Translations under genes and position numbers: made by a program
Notes under the pieces: generated by a model
Database searches by the model: none
What the model saw: only the letters and a program-made list of their open reading frames with translations
What the model was told of the DNA's origin: nothing
Shown here: positions 8,030 through 16,632 of the stretch, piece after piece
Position numbering within the stretch: position 1 is the first letter of the stretch
Layout of the letters: each line of letters starts with the position of its first letter
Assembly (NCBI RefSeq): GCF_030116705.1
Contig: NZ_JAOTIK010000002.1
Span: forward strand, 744,001-808,000
DNA from: Streptomyces sp. ML-6
Lineage (GTDB): Bacteria > Actinomycetota > Actinomycetes > Streptomycetales > Streptomycetaceae
DNA length: 64,000 nt
Reading direction: 5' to 3'

Positions 8030-9775
8030 ATGAGCACCGACCGACCCGATGTGCTCGTCGCGGGCGCCGGCCCCGTCGGGCTGACCGCGGCGCACGAACT
8101 GGCCCGCCGGGGCCTGCGGGTGCGGCTCGTCGACGCCGCCCGCGGCCCCGCCCGCACCAGCCGGGCCGTGGCCACGCATCCGCGCACCCTGGAGACGTAC
8201 GACCAGATGGGCGTCGTCGAGGACATGCTCGGCCGCGGGCGGAAGAACCGCGCCTTCACCATGTACGCCGAAGGGCGCCGGCTGGTGCGGCTGGAGGCCG
8301 ACTACGCCACGATGCCGACCTCCTACCCGTACACCCTCGTCATCGGCCAGACCGAGACGGAGGCGGTGCTGCGCGGTGCCGTCGCCCGGCTGGGAGTCGA
8401 GATCGAATGGGGAGTGCGGCTCACCGGCTTCCGGCAGGACGCGGACACCGTACGGGTCACCCTGGAGAAGGCGGACGGCACCGAGGAACACGTCGAGACG
8501 CCCTGGCTGGTGGGATGCGACGGCGGCCACAGCACCGTGCGCAAACTGCTCGGCCTGGAACTGGTCGGCGGAGCCGGCGAGACCTGGATGCTCGCCGACG
8601 CACCGGTCGACATGGACCTGCCGCCCGACACCATCTACTGGACCCACACCGGCGGACAGGCGCTGATGATGGTGCCCTACGCCCGCGAGGGGTACTGGCG
8701 GCTGCTGGACACCACCCCCGCCCGGCGGGACACCGACCCGCGCGCCGTCGAGGAGCGGCTGGGCGAGAAGCTGTCGGCCGGACTCGGCCGCCCGGTCCGG
8801 GTCGGCGAGAGCGACTGGACCTCGGTCTTCACCTTCCAGCAGCGCATGGTGGAACGCATGCACGAGGGCCGCGTCCTCGTCGCCGGGGACGCCGCCCACG
8901 TACACAGCCCCGCCTCCGGGCAGGGCATGAACACCGGCATCCAGGAGGCGTACAACCTCGCCTGGAAACTGGCCATGGTCCACCGGGGCCACGCCGGCCG
9001 GGAACTCCTCGACACCTACGGCGAGGAACGGATGCCCATCGGCCGGGCCCTGCTCGGCTCCACCCGCACCGCCACCTTCCTCGTCCAGCTGAAGAACACG
9101 CTAGCCCCGCTGGTGCTGCCCGTCGTCTTCTCCGTGGTGCGGAAGGTGACCCCGCTGCGCCGGGCCATCCAGCGCAAGGTGCTCGGCGGCATGTCCGGGC
9201 TGCGCATCCACTACGGCGACTCCTCCCTGACCACCGTCGACACCTTCCGGCACGTCCCCGGCACCGCCGCACCGTCCAACGCCGCCGTCGCCGCCGGCCC
9301 CGACCCGACCCCCGCACCCGCCCCCGGCGAACGCGTCACCCGGGCCGCGGTCCACGACCCCGACGACCCAGCCTTCGCCGCACTCCGTGCCGAACTGCGC
9401 GACCCCCGCTGGTCGTTGCTGCTCGCCGCGGGCGGCACCGGACCCGGCGACATACCCGTGGGCGTGGCCATCACCGCCGCCGCCCAGTACTCCGAGTGGC
9501 TGTCGGTGCGCACCGTCGGCGGCACCGGACCGGACGGACCCGCCCCGCTCGCCGACCCGGACGGACGGCTGCGCTCGGCGCTCGGCCTGGCCCCCGGCGG
9601 CTGGCTGCTGGCCCGCCCCGACGGCTACACCGCCGCCCGCGCCACTGCACTGACCAGGGACGCCCTGGGCCGGGCGCTCGCCCCGCTGCGCCCCGCCGAG
9701 CCGCTCGCCGAAGCGGCCAGGACCGAACCGGGACTCGCACTCCCGGCCCCCGCCCCACGGCTGAAGGAGCACTGA
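8030..9775 (+). CDS. FAD-dependent aromatic polyketide monooxygenase
   Basis: A 581-residue class A flavoprotein hydroxylase of the p-hydroxybenzoate hydroxylase type. It has the FAD dinucleotide motif GAGPVGLTAAHELARRG near the N terminus, the DG motif in VGCDGGHSTVRKLLG, and the GD motif in VLVAGDAAHVHSPASGQG followed by GMNTGIQEAYNLAWKL. The C-terminal 180 residues form the thioredoxin-like extension seen in PgaE/RdmE-type enzymes. The ATG at 8030 follows ACGGAGGA. It ends three bases before the ketoreductase start. Expected role: NADPH- and O2-dependent hydroxylation of a phenolic ring or quinone precursor in the type II pathway. Regiochemistry is not predictable here. Confidence 0.9.
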   Translation: MSTDRPDVLVAGAGPVGLTAAHELARRGLRVRLVDAARGPARTSRAVATHPRTLETYDQMGVVEDMLGRGRKNRAFTMYAEGRRLVRLEADYATMPTSYPYTLVIGQTETEAVLRGAVARLGVEIEWGVRLTGFRQDADTVRVTLEKADGTEEHVETPWLVGCDGGHSTVRKLLGLELVGGAGETWMLADAPVDMDLPPDTIYWTHTGGQALMMVPYAREGYWRLLDTTPARRDTDPRAVEERLGEKLSAGLGRPVRVGESDWTSVFTFQQRMVERMHEGRVLVAGDAAHVHSPASGQGMNTGIQEAYNLAWKLAMVHRGHAGRELLDTYGEERMPIGRALLGSTRTATFLVQLKNTLAPLVLPVVFSVVRKVTPLRRAIQRKVLGGMSGLRIHYGDSSLTTVDTFRHVPGTAAPSNAAVAAGPDPTPAPAPGERVTRAAVHDPDDPAFAALRAELRDPRWSLLLAAGGTGPGDIPVGVAITAAAQYSEWLSVRTVGGTGPDGPAPLADPDGRLRSALGLAPGGWLLARPDGYTAARATALTRDALGRALAPLRPAEPLAEAARTEPGLALPAPAPRLKEH

Positions 9776-9777
9776 CC

Positions 9778-10560
9778 GTGACCGACCACCACCCCGTGGC
9801 CCTGATCACCGGGGCCACCAGCGGCATAGGACTGGCGGTGGCCCGCCGGCTCGGCGGATCCGGGTACCGCGTGTTCCTGTGCGCCCGCACCGAACAGGAC
9901 GTCAAGCAGACCGTCGAGGACCTCCGGGACGAGGGCCTGGAGGCGGCCGGACAGGCCGCCGACGTCCGCTCCCGGGAATCCGTCGCCGCGCTCGTGCACG
10001 CCGCCGTCGAGACGTACGGACCCCTCGACGTACTGGTCAACAACGCCGGGCGCAGCGGCGGCGGCGTCACCGCCGACATCGCCGACGAGCTCTGGTACGA
10101 CGTCATCGACACCAACCTCAACAGTGTGTTCCTGGTGACGCGCGAGGTGCTGAAGAACGGCGGCCTGACCGGCAACGCCCGCGGGCGGATCATCAACATC
10201 GCCTCGACGGCCGGCAAACAGGGCGTGCTGCTCGGCGCCCCGTACAGCGCCTCCAAGCACGGCGTCGTCGGCTTCACCAAGGCACTGGGCCGGGAGCTGG
10301 CCCCCACCGGCGTCACGGTCAACGCGGTCTGCCCCGGCTACGTCGAGACCCCGATGGCCCAACGGGTGCGCCAGGGCTACGCGGCGGCCTGGGACACCAC
10401 CGAGGACTACGTGCAGGAGCAGTTCGAGGCGAAGATCCCGCTCGGCCGCTACTCGACCCCGCAGGAGGTCGCCGGACTGGTCGGCTACCTCGTCTCCGAG
10501 TCCGCCGCCTCGATCACCGCACAGGCGCTCAACGTCTGCGGCGGCCTGGGCAATTTCTGA
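9778..10560 (+). CDS. Type II PKS C9 ketoreductase (ActIII-like SDR)
   Basis: A 260-residue short-chain dehydrogenase with TGATSGIG for NADPH binding, VNNAG, catalytic Ser in IASTAGKQG and the YSASK Tyr/Lys pair. The tail with ETPMAQRVRQGYA and NVCGGLGNF is very close to the ActIII family, which reduces the C9 ketone of the nascent poly-beta-ketone and thereby sets the first-ring C7-C12 cyclisation. The GTG start overlaps nothing but follows the monooxygenase stop by two bases. Its presence says the type II product is a reduced polyketide (actinorhodin-, anthracycline- or angucycline-like) rather than a tetracenomycin-like unreduced one. Confidence 0.93.
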   Translation: MTDHHPVALITGATSGIGLAVARRLGGSGYRVFLCARTEQDVKQTVEDLRDEGLEAAGQAADVRSRESVAALVHAAVETYGPLDVLVNNAGRSGGGVTADIADELWYDVIDTNLNSVFLVTREVLKNGGLTGNARGRIINIASTAGKQGVLLGAPYSASKHGVVGFTKALGRELAPTGVTVNAVCPGYVETPMAQRVRQGYAAAWDTTEDYVQEQFEAKIPLGRYSTPQEVAGLVGYLVSESAASITAQALNVCGGLGNF

Positions 10561-10581
10561 AAACCATGAGGAAGGTGATCT

Positions 10582-11541
10582 GTGGTGTCCGGTGAGCGTG
10601 TACACCGTACGACGCATGCGGTCGAGGTGGCCGCCCCGGCGGGGGTCGTCTACGGAATGATCTCGAACGCGGTCCGATGGCCGCTGTTCTTCCCGCCGAA
10701 CGTGCACGTCGAACGGCTGGAGTTCGACGGCCGGGACGAACGGCTGCGGATGTGGGCGGTGGCCAACGGGCAGGTGCGGTCGTGGCTCTCGCGACGCGTG
10801 CAGGACCCGGAGGCCCGGCGGATCGACTTCCGCCAGCAGCACCCGCAGGCCCCGGTCGAGTCCATGAACGGATCCTGGAGCGTGCGGGAGCGGCCCGGCG
10901 GGACGAGCCTGCTGACCCTGCTGCACGACTTCACGGTCATCGACGACCGGCCCGAGGACGTGTCCTGGACGAGGCGGGCGGTCGACACCAACTCGACCGC
11001 CGAACTGGCCCAGGTGAAGCACCTGGCGGAACGCTGGACCCGGCTCGACGAACTCGTGCTGTCCTTCGAGGACGCGGTCCGGGTCAAGGGACCGGCCGAG
11101 CTGGTCTACGACTTCCTGTACCGGGTCGGCGACTGGCCCGAGCTGGTGCCGCACGTCGCCCGCCTCGACCTGACCGAGGACGCCCCCGGCGTCCAGGTCA
11201 TGGCGATGGACACCCGCACCGCGGACGGCGCGACCCACACCACGGAGTCGGTGCGGATCTGCTTCCCGCACGCGGGCCGCATCGTCTACAAGCAGACCCG
11301 CACCCCCGCGCTGATGGAGGCGCATACCGGCGAATGGTCGGTGCTGCCCGACGAGTCCGGCGTGACCGTCATCTCGCAGCACAACGTGGTGCTGCGCGAG
11401 GAGGCCGTCGAACGCGTTCTGGGCGAGGGCGCCGACCTCGCACGGGCCCGCCGCCACGTCCGCGAGGCCCTCGGCCGCAACTCCACGGCCACCCTGAACC
11501 TGGCCAAACGCCACGCGGAGTCCGCGATCCGCGTCCTGTGA
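10582..11541 (+). CDS. Didomain aromatase/cyclase (ActVII-like)
   Basis: A 319-residue protein of two START/SRPBCC-like halves: residues about 10-150 (THAVEVAAPAGVVYGMI start) and about 165-310 (FEDAVRVKGPAELVYDFL start). This tandem architecture is that of aromatase/cyclases acting on C9-reduced polyketides, where first-ring dehydration and aromatisation occur. The GTG at 10582 follows GAGGAAGGTG; a second GTG three bases later is an alternative start. It closes the type II block: behind it lies a 259-bp gap full of repeats and then the methoxymalonyl genes. Confidence 0.92.
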   Translation: MVSGERVHRTTHAVEVAAPAGVVYGMISNAVRWPLFFPPNVHVERLEFDGRDERLRMWAVANGQVRSWLSRRVQDPEARRIDFRQQHPQAPVESMNGSWSVRERPGGTSLLTLLHDFTVIDDRPEDVSWTRRAVDTNSTAELAQVKHLAERWTRLDELVLSFEDAVRVKGPAELVYDFLYRVGDWPELVPHVARLDLTEDAPGVQVMAMDTRTADGATHTTESVRICFPHAGRIVYKQTRTPALMEAHTGEWSVLPDESGVTVISQHNVVLREEAVERVLGEGADLARARRHVREALGRNSTATLNLAKRHAESAIRVL

Positions 11542-11554
11542 CCGGCGCACGCTT

Positions 11555-11674
11555 CGGCGCCGGCACACCTTCCGGCGCCGGTACTGGCACATGCTCCGGC
11601 GCCGGCACCTTCGTACCGGAACAACCCTGCGTACCGGAACAACCCTGAATGCCCGGCACGGTGGAGCGTCCACC
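11555..11674. repeat. Cluster of short repeats and palindromes in the gap before the methoxymalonyl cassette
   Basis: The palindromic core CGGCGCCGG occurs three times, at 11555-11563, 11573-11581 and 11597-11605 (18 and 24 bp apart). It is followed by a perfect tandem of an 18-bp unit, CGTACCGGAACAACCCTG, at 11612-11629 and 11630-11647. Next comes an inverted GGTGGA / TCCACC pair at 11660-11674. The block lies between the aromatase/cyclase stop and the next start at 11801. It may be a terminator/insulator, regulator sites, or the boundary of two joined gene blocks. Confidence 0.6.
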
Positions 11675-11800
11675 GCTGCTCCGGCCCCGCTCTAGCCGTC
11701 GCCGTGAAAGTTGCTCCGACGGACTTCCTCGGAGGGGAACGGGGCGGCAGCAGTGGGCGCTCGACCCTTTTCCGGCCGGCCGCACACCCCTAGGAGAGGC

Positions 11801-14269
11801 ATGAGCCCCAACACCATCACAGCCGGGGAGACCCACGACCGGACGGCACGGCCGTCCGACGGGCCGGTGCTGTGGCACCTCGCCCTGCTCGCCGGTGCCG
11901 ACGGCACTTCCCTCGACGCCGGACTCGCCGGGCTCAAGGCCCGCCTCGCCGAGTCCCCCGCCCGGGAGGACGTGCCCGTGCGCATCCGCACCCTCGGCAG
12001 CGCCGGGGACGGCCACCGCGGCGCGGTCCTGGCCGGCGACGGAGCGGCCACGGAGCTGGGCGCGGGCGCGCCCGCCGGGGCCGAGGCATCCGTCGCCTTC
12101 ATGTTCCCCGGGCTCGGCGACCACTACCTGGACATGGGCCGCGACCTGTACCGCGACTTCCCGGTGTTCCGGACCGCCGTCGACGACTGCGCCGACGCGC
12201 TCGCCCCCGAACTGGGCCTGGACATCCGCGAGGTCGTCTTCCCCGACCCGACGCCCCAGGAGCGCACCGCCCCCGCCGTCGACCTGCGCCGCATGCTCGG
12301 CCGCGGCACCACCCCGCAGGGCGAGAACGAGCGCCGGCTCAACGCCACCCGCCTCGCCCAGCCGGCCCTCTTCGTCATCGAGTACGCCCTGGCCAGGCTC
12401 TGGGAGTCCTGGGGCGCCCGGCCCTCGATCATGATCGGCTACAGCCTCGGCGAGTACGTCGCGGCCACCCTCGCCGGGGTGCTGTCCCTGCCGGACGCGC
12501 TGACCCTGGTGGCCCGCCGCGCCGCGCTCATCGACGCCCTGCCGCAGGGAGCCATGCTCGCCGTGATGCTCCCCGAGGAGCGGGTCCGCCCGCTGCTCGG
12601 CACCGGCCTCTCGCTCTCCGCCGTCAACGGCCCCGAGTTCTGCGTGGTGGCCGGACCGGTCGCCGACGTCGAGGCGCTGGAGCAGGACCTCGGCCGGCAG
12701 GGCGTCGTCCACCGCCGGGTGCAGTCCACGCACGCCTTCCACTCCTCGATGATGGAGCCCATCGCCGAGCAGGTGACCGAGCTGGCGCGGACCTTCACCC
12801 TGACCCCGCCCCGCATCCCGTACGTCTCCAACGTCACCGGCCGCCCCATCACCGACGTGGAGGCCACCGACCCCGGCTACTGGGCGCGCCACCTGGTCAG
12901 CCCGGTCCGCTTCGCCGACGGGCTGACCGCCCTCGCCGCCGCCGACCTGCTGCTGGAGACCGGCCCCGGCCAGACCCTCAGCAGCATGGCCACCGTGGTC
13001 CGCGGCAGCGCGGCCGGCACCGTCGTCGCCTCCATGCGCCACCCCCTGGAGAGCCGCTCCGACTCGGCCGTGGCCCTCAAGGCACTGGGCAGGCTCTGGC
13101 TCGCGGGCGCCGACATCGACTGGACCGGCTTCCCCGCCTCCGAGCTGGACCTCGTGGCCGACGGCGCCGCGACGGCCGCCCTGGCCGACGACGGGCCCAC
13201 TCCCACCCCCACCGAACAGGAACTCCACGGCCTGTGGGCCAGGCTGCTGAAGGCCGAACAACTGCCGCGCGACATCAGCTTCTTCGAGATCGGCGGCAAC
13301 TCGCTGCTCGCCACCCGGCTGATCCTGCGCATCAAGCGGACCTTCGGCACCGACCTGTCGCTGCGCCAGGTCTACGAGTGGGCCACCCTGCCCCGGATGG
13401 CCGCCGCGATCGACACCCTGCGGGCCGGCGGCGAACTGACCGCGACCCGGGAGGGCTCCTCGCACACCGGCAACTCCCGGGCCCGCTTCACCCTGCCGAA
13501 CGGCCTGACGGTGTCCCACCAGAACGAGGCGGAGACCCGCCACTTCTACGAGGACATCTTCGACCACCGCACCTACGCCAAGAACGGCATCTCCGTCCCG
13601 GACGGCGCCACCGTCGTCGACGTCGGCGGCAACATCGGCCTGTTCACCCTCTTCGCGCACTACGAGGCGAAGGACGTACGGGTCTTCACCTTCGAACCCG
13701 CACCCCCGATGTTCGAACTGCTCGGTCAGAACGTCGCCGAGCACGGCGTCGACGCCAAACTCTTCAACATCGGGATCTCCGACACCGAGGCCGAGGCGAA
13801 CTTCACCTTCTACCCGCGCAGCTCCGGCATGTCCTCGTTCCACCCCGACGAGGAGGAGGAGAAGCACAACCTCCGCACGATCATCGCCAACCAGCAGAAG
13901 ACCGAGGCCGACGCCGAGGTCGCCGAACTGGTCTCCGGCGACGAGCTGCTCGACGTCCGCTTCGAGGCGATCGAGTTCACCGCCACGCTGCGCCCGCTCA
14001 GCGCCGTCATCCGCGAACAGGGCATCGAACGCATCGACCTGATCAAGATCGACGTGCAGAAGAGCGAGCGGCAGGTCATCGACGGCATCGCCGACGAGGA
14101 CTGGCCGAAGATCCAGCAGATGGTGCTGGAGGCGCACGACGCGGACGGCGAGGTCGGCCGCCTGGTCGAGCTGCTGGAGAACCGCGGCTTCACGGTCAGG
14201 GCCGAACAGGACGAACTGTACGTCGGCACGGACATCCACAACATCTACGCCGTACGCGGCGCACGCTAA
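11801..14269 (+). CDS. AT-ACP-FkbM O-methyltransferase fusion for methoxymalonyl-ACP
   Basis: An 822-residue three-part protein. Residues about 100-400 are an acyltransferase (FMFPGLGDHY, nucleophile Ser215 in GYSLGEY, HAFH motif). Residues about 470-545 are a carrier domain (FFEIGGNSLLATRL, Ser501; the GGNS form is closer to PCPs). Residues about 560-820 are an FkbM-type SAM methyltransferase with VVDVGGNIGLF. In most methoxymalonyl pathways the O-methyltransferase is a free protein (FkbG-like); a fused AT/ACP/methyltransferase is known from soraphen SorC. The ATG at 11801 has TAGGAGAGG upstream. It probably O-methylates hydroxymalonyl on a carrier and may help move the unit. With the free ACP at 15207 the cassette has two carriers, so which one holds the extender is open. 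Confidence 0.88.
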   Translation: MSPNTITAGETHDRTARPSDGPVLWHLALLAGADGTSLDAGLAGLKARLAESPAREDVPVRIRTLGSAGDGHRGAVLAGDGAATELGAGAPAGAEASVAFMFPGLGDHYLDMGRDLYRDFPVFRTAVDDCADALAPELGLDIREVVFPDPTPQERTAPAVDLRRMLGRGTTPQGENERRLNATRLAQPALFVIEYALARLWESWGARPSIMIGYSLGEYVAATLAGVLSLPDALTLVARRAALIDALPQGAMLAVMLPEERVRPLLGTGLSLSAVNGPEFCVVAGPVADVEALEQDLGRQGVVHRRVQSTHAFHSSMMEPIAEQVTELARTFTLTPPRIPYVSNVTGRPITDVEATDPGYWARHLVSPVRFADGLTALAAADLLLETGPGQTLSSMATVVRGSAAGTVVASMRHPLESRSDSAVALKALGRLWLAGADIDWTGFPASELDLVADGAATAALADDGPTPTPTEQELHGLWARLLKAEQLPRDISFFEIGGNSLLATRLILRIKRTFGTDLSLRQVYEWATLPRMAAAIDTLRAGGELTATREGSSHTGNSRARFTLPNGLTVSHQNEAETRHFYEDIFDHRTYAKNGISVPDGATVVDVGGNIGLFTLFAHYEAKDVRVFTFEPAPPMFELLGQNVAEHGVDAKLFNIGISDTEAEANFTFYPRSSGMSSFHPDEEEEKHNLRTIIANQQKTEADAEVAELVSGDELLDVRFEAIEFTATLRPLSAVIREQGIERIDLIKIDVQKSERQVIDGIADEDWPKIQQMVLEAHDADGEVGRLVELLENRGFTVRAEQDELYVGTDIHNIYAVRGAR

Positions 14270-14283
14270 CGGAGTCGTAGGAC

Positions 14284-15135
14284 ATGGAATTCACGACAGC
14301 AGGAGTCGTCGGCGCGGGCGTCATGGGCGTCGGCGTCGCGCAGAACCTCGCGCAGACCGGTCACCGGGTGGTGCTCGTCGACGTCTCGGAGGAGGTCCTC
14401 GACAACGCGCGCCGCGAACTGCGCAACAGCCTCCGCGCCCACGCCCTGTTCAACAAGGGCTCGGGCGTCGACCCGGCGGCGGTCTTCGAGAAGATCGACT
14501 TCACCACCGACTACGAACTGCTGGCCAAGGCCGACTTCGTCGTCGAGAACGTCACCGAGGACTGGGGCATCAAGCAGCAGGTGTACGAGCGGATCGACCG
14601 CATCGTCCGCCCCGACGTGGTCTTCGCCGTCAACACCTCGGCGATCTCCATCACCCGCGTCGGCTCGGTGACCACCCGCCCCGAACGCGTCATCGGCATG
14701 CACTTCATGAACCCGGTCCCGATGAAGCCGATGGTCGAGGTGATCCGCGGCCACCACACCACGCCGGAGACCATCGACACCGCCCGCCGCTTCCTCGCCG
14801 GCATGGGCAAGGAGTGCATCGTCGTCGAGGACGTCCCCGGCTTCGTCTCCAACCGGGTCCTCATGCTCACCATCAACGAGGCGGCCTTCCTGGTCCAGGA
14901 CGGCGTGGCCCCCGCGGCCGACGTCGACCGGATCTTCCGGACCTGCTTCGACCACCGGATGGGCCCGCTGGAGACCGCCGACCTGATCGGCCTCGACACC
15001 ATCCTCAAGTCCGTCGAGGTGCTCCACGAGAGCTTCAACGACAGCAAGTACCGGCCCGCCCCGCTGCTCAAGAAGATGGTCGCCGCCGGCCTGCTGGGAC
15101 GGAAGAGCGGCGAGGGATTCCACAAGTACCACTGA
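14284..15135 (+). CDS. 3-hydroxyacyl-ACP dehydrogenase of methoxymalonyl biosynthesis (FkbK-like)
   Basis: A 283-residue 3-hydroxybutyryl-CoA dehydrogenase family member with an N-terminal NAD(P) fold (GAGVMGVGVAQNLA) and the HFMNPVPMKPMVEV active-site segment. In the established pathway it oxidises glyceryl-ACP to the aldehyde on the way to hydroxymalonyl-ACP. It starts 15 bases after the fusion gene. It is followed by a strong hairpin at 15144-15167 before the ACP gene. Primary beta-oxidation is an alternative role, but the four cassette partners around it make this unlikely. Confidence 0.9.
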   Translation: MEFTTAGVVGAGVMGVGVAQNLAQTGHRVVLVDVSEEVLDNARRELRNSLRAHALFNKGSGVDPAAVFEKIDFTTDYELLAKADFVVENVTEDWGIKQQVYERIDRIVRPDVVFAVNTSAISITRVGSVTTRPERVIGMHFMNPVPMKPMVEVIRGHHTTPETIDTARRFLAGMGKECIVVEDVPGFVSNRVLMLTINEAAFLVQDGVAPAADVDRIFRTCFDHRMGPLETADLIGLDTILKSVEVLHESFNDSKYRPAPLLKKMVAAGLLGRKSGEGFHKYH

Positions 15136-15143
15136 CAACCGCC

Positions 15144-15167
15144 CGGGTGGCCCGACCGGGCCACCCG
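15144..15167. terminator. 10-bp stem hairpin inside the methoxymalonyl operon
   Basis: CGGGTGGCCC and its exact complement GGGCCACCCG are separated by GACC, directly after the dehydrogenase stop. No T tract follows and the next gene is 40 bp on, so transcript processing, stability or partial attenuation is more likely than full termination. Confidence 0.5.
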
Positions 15168-15206
15168 CCCGGCGCCGCACCCCACGACAACAGGACGGAT
15201 GAAGAG

Positions 15207-15461
15207 ATGAGCACGGACAACAGGACCCGGATCGCGGAGTACCTCTCCCGGTTCTTCCCGGTCCAGGACCTGAAGGACGACGACGACATCTTCGAACTCG
15301 GCTTCGTCAGCTCGATGTTCGCGATGCAGCTGGTCTCCTTCGTCGAGCACGAGTTCGGCATCACCGTCGAGAACGAGGACCTGGAGCTGGAGTACTTCCG
15401 CTCCATCGGCGCCCTCGACGCGTTCGTCGCCCGCAAGCTGTCCGTTCCGGTCCCGCAGTAG
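15207..15461 (+). CDS. Acyl carrier protein of the methoxymalonyl pathway (FkbJ-like)
   Basis: An 84-residue free ACP. The phosphopantetheine serine lies in ELGFVSSMFAMQL, the GFVSSM form characteristic of the glyceryl/methoxymalonyl carrier rather than the GYDSL form of the type II ACP at 3866. An acidic stretch (KDDDDIFE) precedes it. The ATG at 15207 is preceded by GGATGAAGAG. In known pathways it carries the three-carbon unit from glyceryl to methoxymalonyl and delivers it to selected PKS acyltransferases. Confidence 0.92.
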   Translation: MSTDNRTRIAEYLSRFFPVQDLKDDDDIFELGFVSSMFAMQLVSFVEHEFGITVENEDLELEYFRSIGALDAFVARKLSVPVPQ

Positions 15462-15480
15462 GACGGGAGCGGACACGACG

Positions 15481-16632
15481 ATGACCGGAGCGCTCACCGA
15501 CCGGCAGGCGCAGGCCCAGAAGGAGTTCCGGGCCTTCGCCGACCGGCACATCGCCCCGCACGCGGACGCACACCACCGGACCCAGCGCACCCCGCCCGGG
15601 ACCATCCGGCTCCTCGCCGACGAGGGCCTGCTCGGCCTCCCCGTCGCCGAGGAGTACGGCGGCGGCGGCTGCGACGCGGTCACCCTCGGCCTGCTCGCCG
15701 GCGAACTCGGCCGGGCCTGCTCCTCGCTCCGCAGCCTGCTCACCGTCCACACGATGGTGGCGCACGCGATCGCCCGCTGGGGCAGCCGCTCCCAGAAGGA
15801 GACCTGGCTGCCCCGGCTGGCCCGCGGCGAACGCATCGGCGCGCTCGCCGTGTCCGAACCGGGCGCGGGCAGCGACGCCTCGGGAGTCACCACCCGGCTC
15901 GTCCGCGACGGCGACCACTGGGTGGTCGACGGCCACAAGAAATGGATCACGTACGGCGGGAGCGCCGACCTGTTCCTGGTCGTCGGCCGCTCCCCGGAGG
16001 GCCCCACGGCCCTGCTCGTCGAACGGGACACCCCCGGACTGCGGACCGAGCTGATCGAGGACATGATCGGCATCCGGGCCTCGATGACCTCCCACGTACG
16101 CTTCGAAAACTGCCGCGTACCGGCGGACAACGTCCTGGCCAGGCCCGGCCTCGGGGTCTCCCACGTGGTCGGCGCCGCCCTCGACCTCGGCCGCTACACC
16201 GTCGGCTGGGGCTGCGTCGGCATCCTCGACGCCTGCCTGGAGGCGAGCGTCGACTACGCCGCGACCCGCGAGCAGTTCGGCTCCCTCATCAAGGAGCACC
16301 AGCTCGTCAGAAGCATGATCAGCAACATGTACACGGACGCGCACGCCGCCCGGCTGCTGTGTCTGGAGGCCGGACGGCTGCGCGACGAACGCCACCCCGG
16401 CGCCCTGGCCGCGACCTCCACCGCCAAGTACTTCGCCGCCACCGCCGCCGGCCGCGCCGCGGCGGACGCCGTCCAGATCCACGGCGCCAACGGCTGCAGC
16501 TCCGCATACCCCGTCCAGCGCCTCCTCGGCGACTCCAGGGTCATGGAGATCATCGAGGGCAGCGCACAGCTCCACCAGGTGGGGCTCGCCGAGTACGCGT
16601 TCCAGGAACGCGGACCGAGGAGTGACCGATGA
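15481..16632 (+). CDS. Acyl-CoA dehydrogenase-like oxidase of methoxymalonyl biosynthesis (FkbI-like)
   Basis: A 383-residue flavoprotein with the acyl-CoA dehydrogenase pattern: N-terminal helices, VSEPGAGSDASG at the FAD/substrate site, KKWITYGG, and the C-terminal QIHGANGCSS ... GDSRVMEIIEG segment. In methoxymalonyl pathways this protein oxidises the ACP-bound aldehyde/hydroxy unit to hydroxymalonyl-ACP. Its stop overlaps the next start (ATGA at 16629-16632). Length is normal. Confidence 0.92.
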   Translation: MTGALTDRQAQAQKEFRAFADRHIAPHADAHHRTQRTPPGTIRLLADEGLLGLPVAEEYGGGGCDAVTLGLLAGELGRACSSLRSLLTVHTMVAHAIARWGSRSQKETWLPRLARGERIGALAVSEPGAGSDASGVTTRLVRDGDHWVVDGHKKWITYGGSADLFLVVGRSPEGPTALLVERDTPGLRTELIEDMIGIRASMTSHVRFENCRVPADNVLARPGLGVSHVVGAALDLGRYTVGWGCVGILDACLEASVDYAATREQFGSLIKEHQLVRSMISNMYTDAHAARLLCLEAGRLRDERHPGALAATSTAKYFAATAAGRAAADAVQIHGANGCSSAYPVQRLLGDSRVMEIIEGSAQLHQVGLAEYAFQERGPRSDR

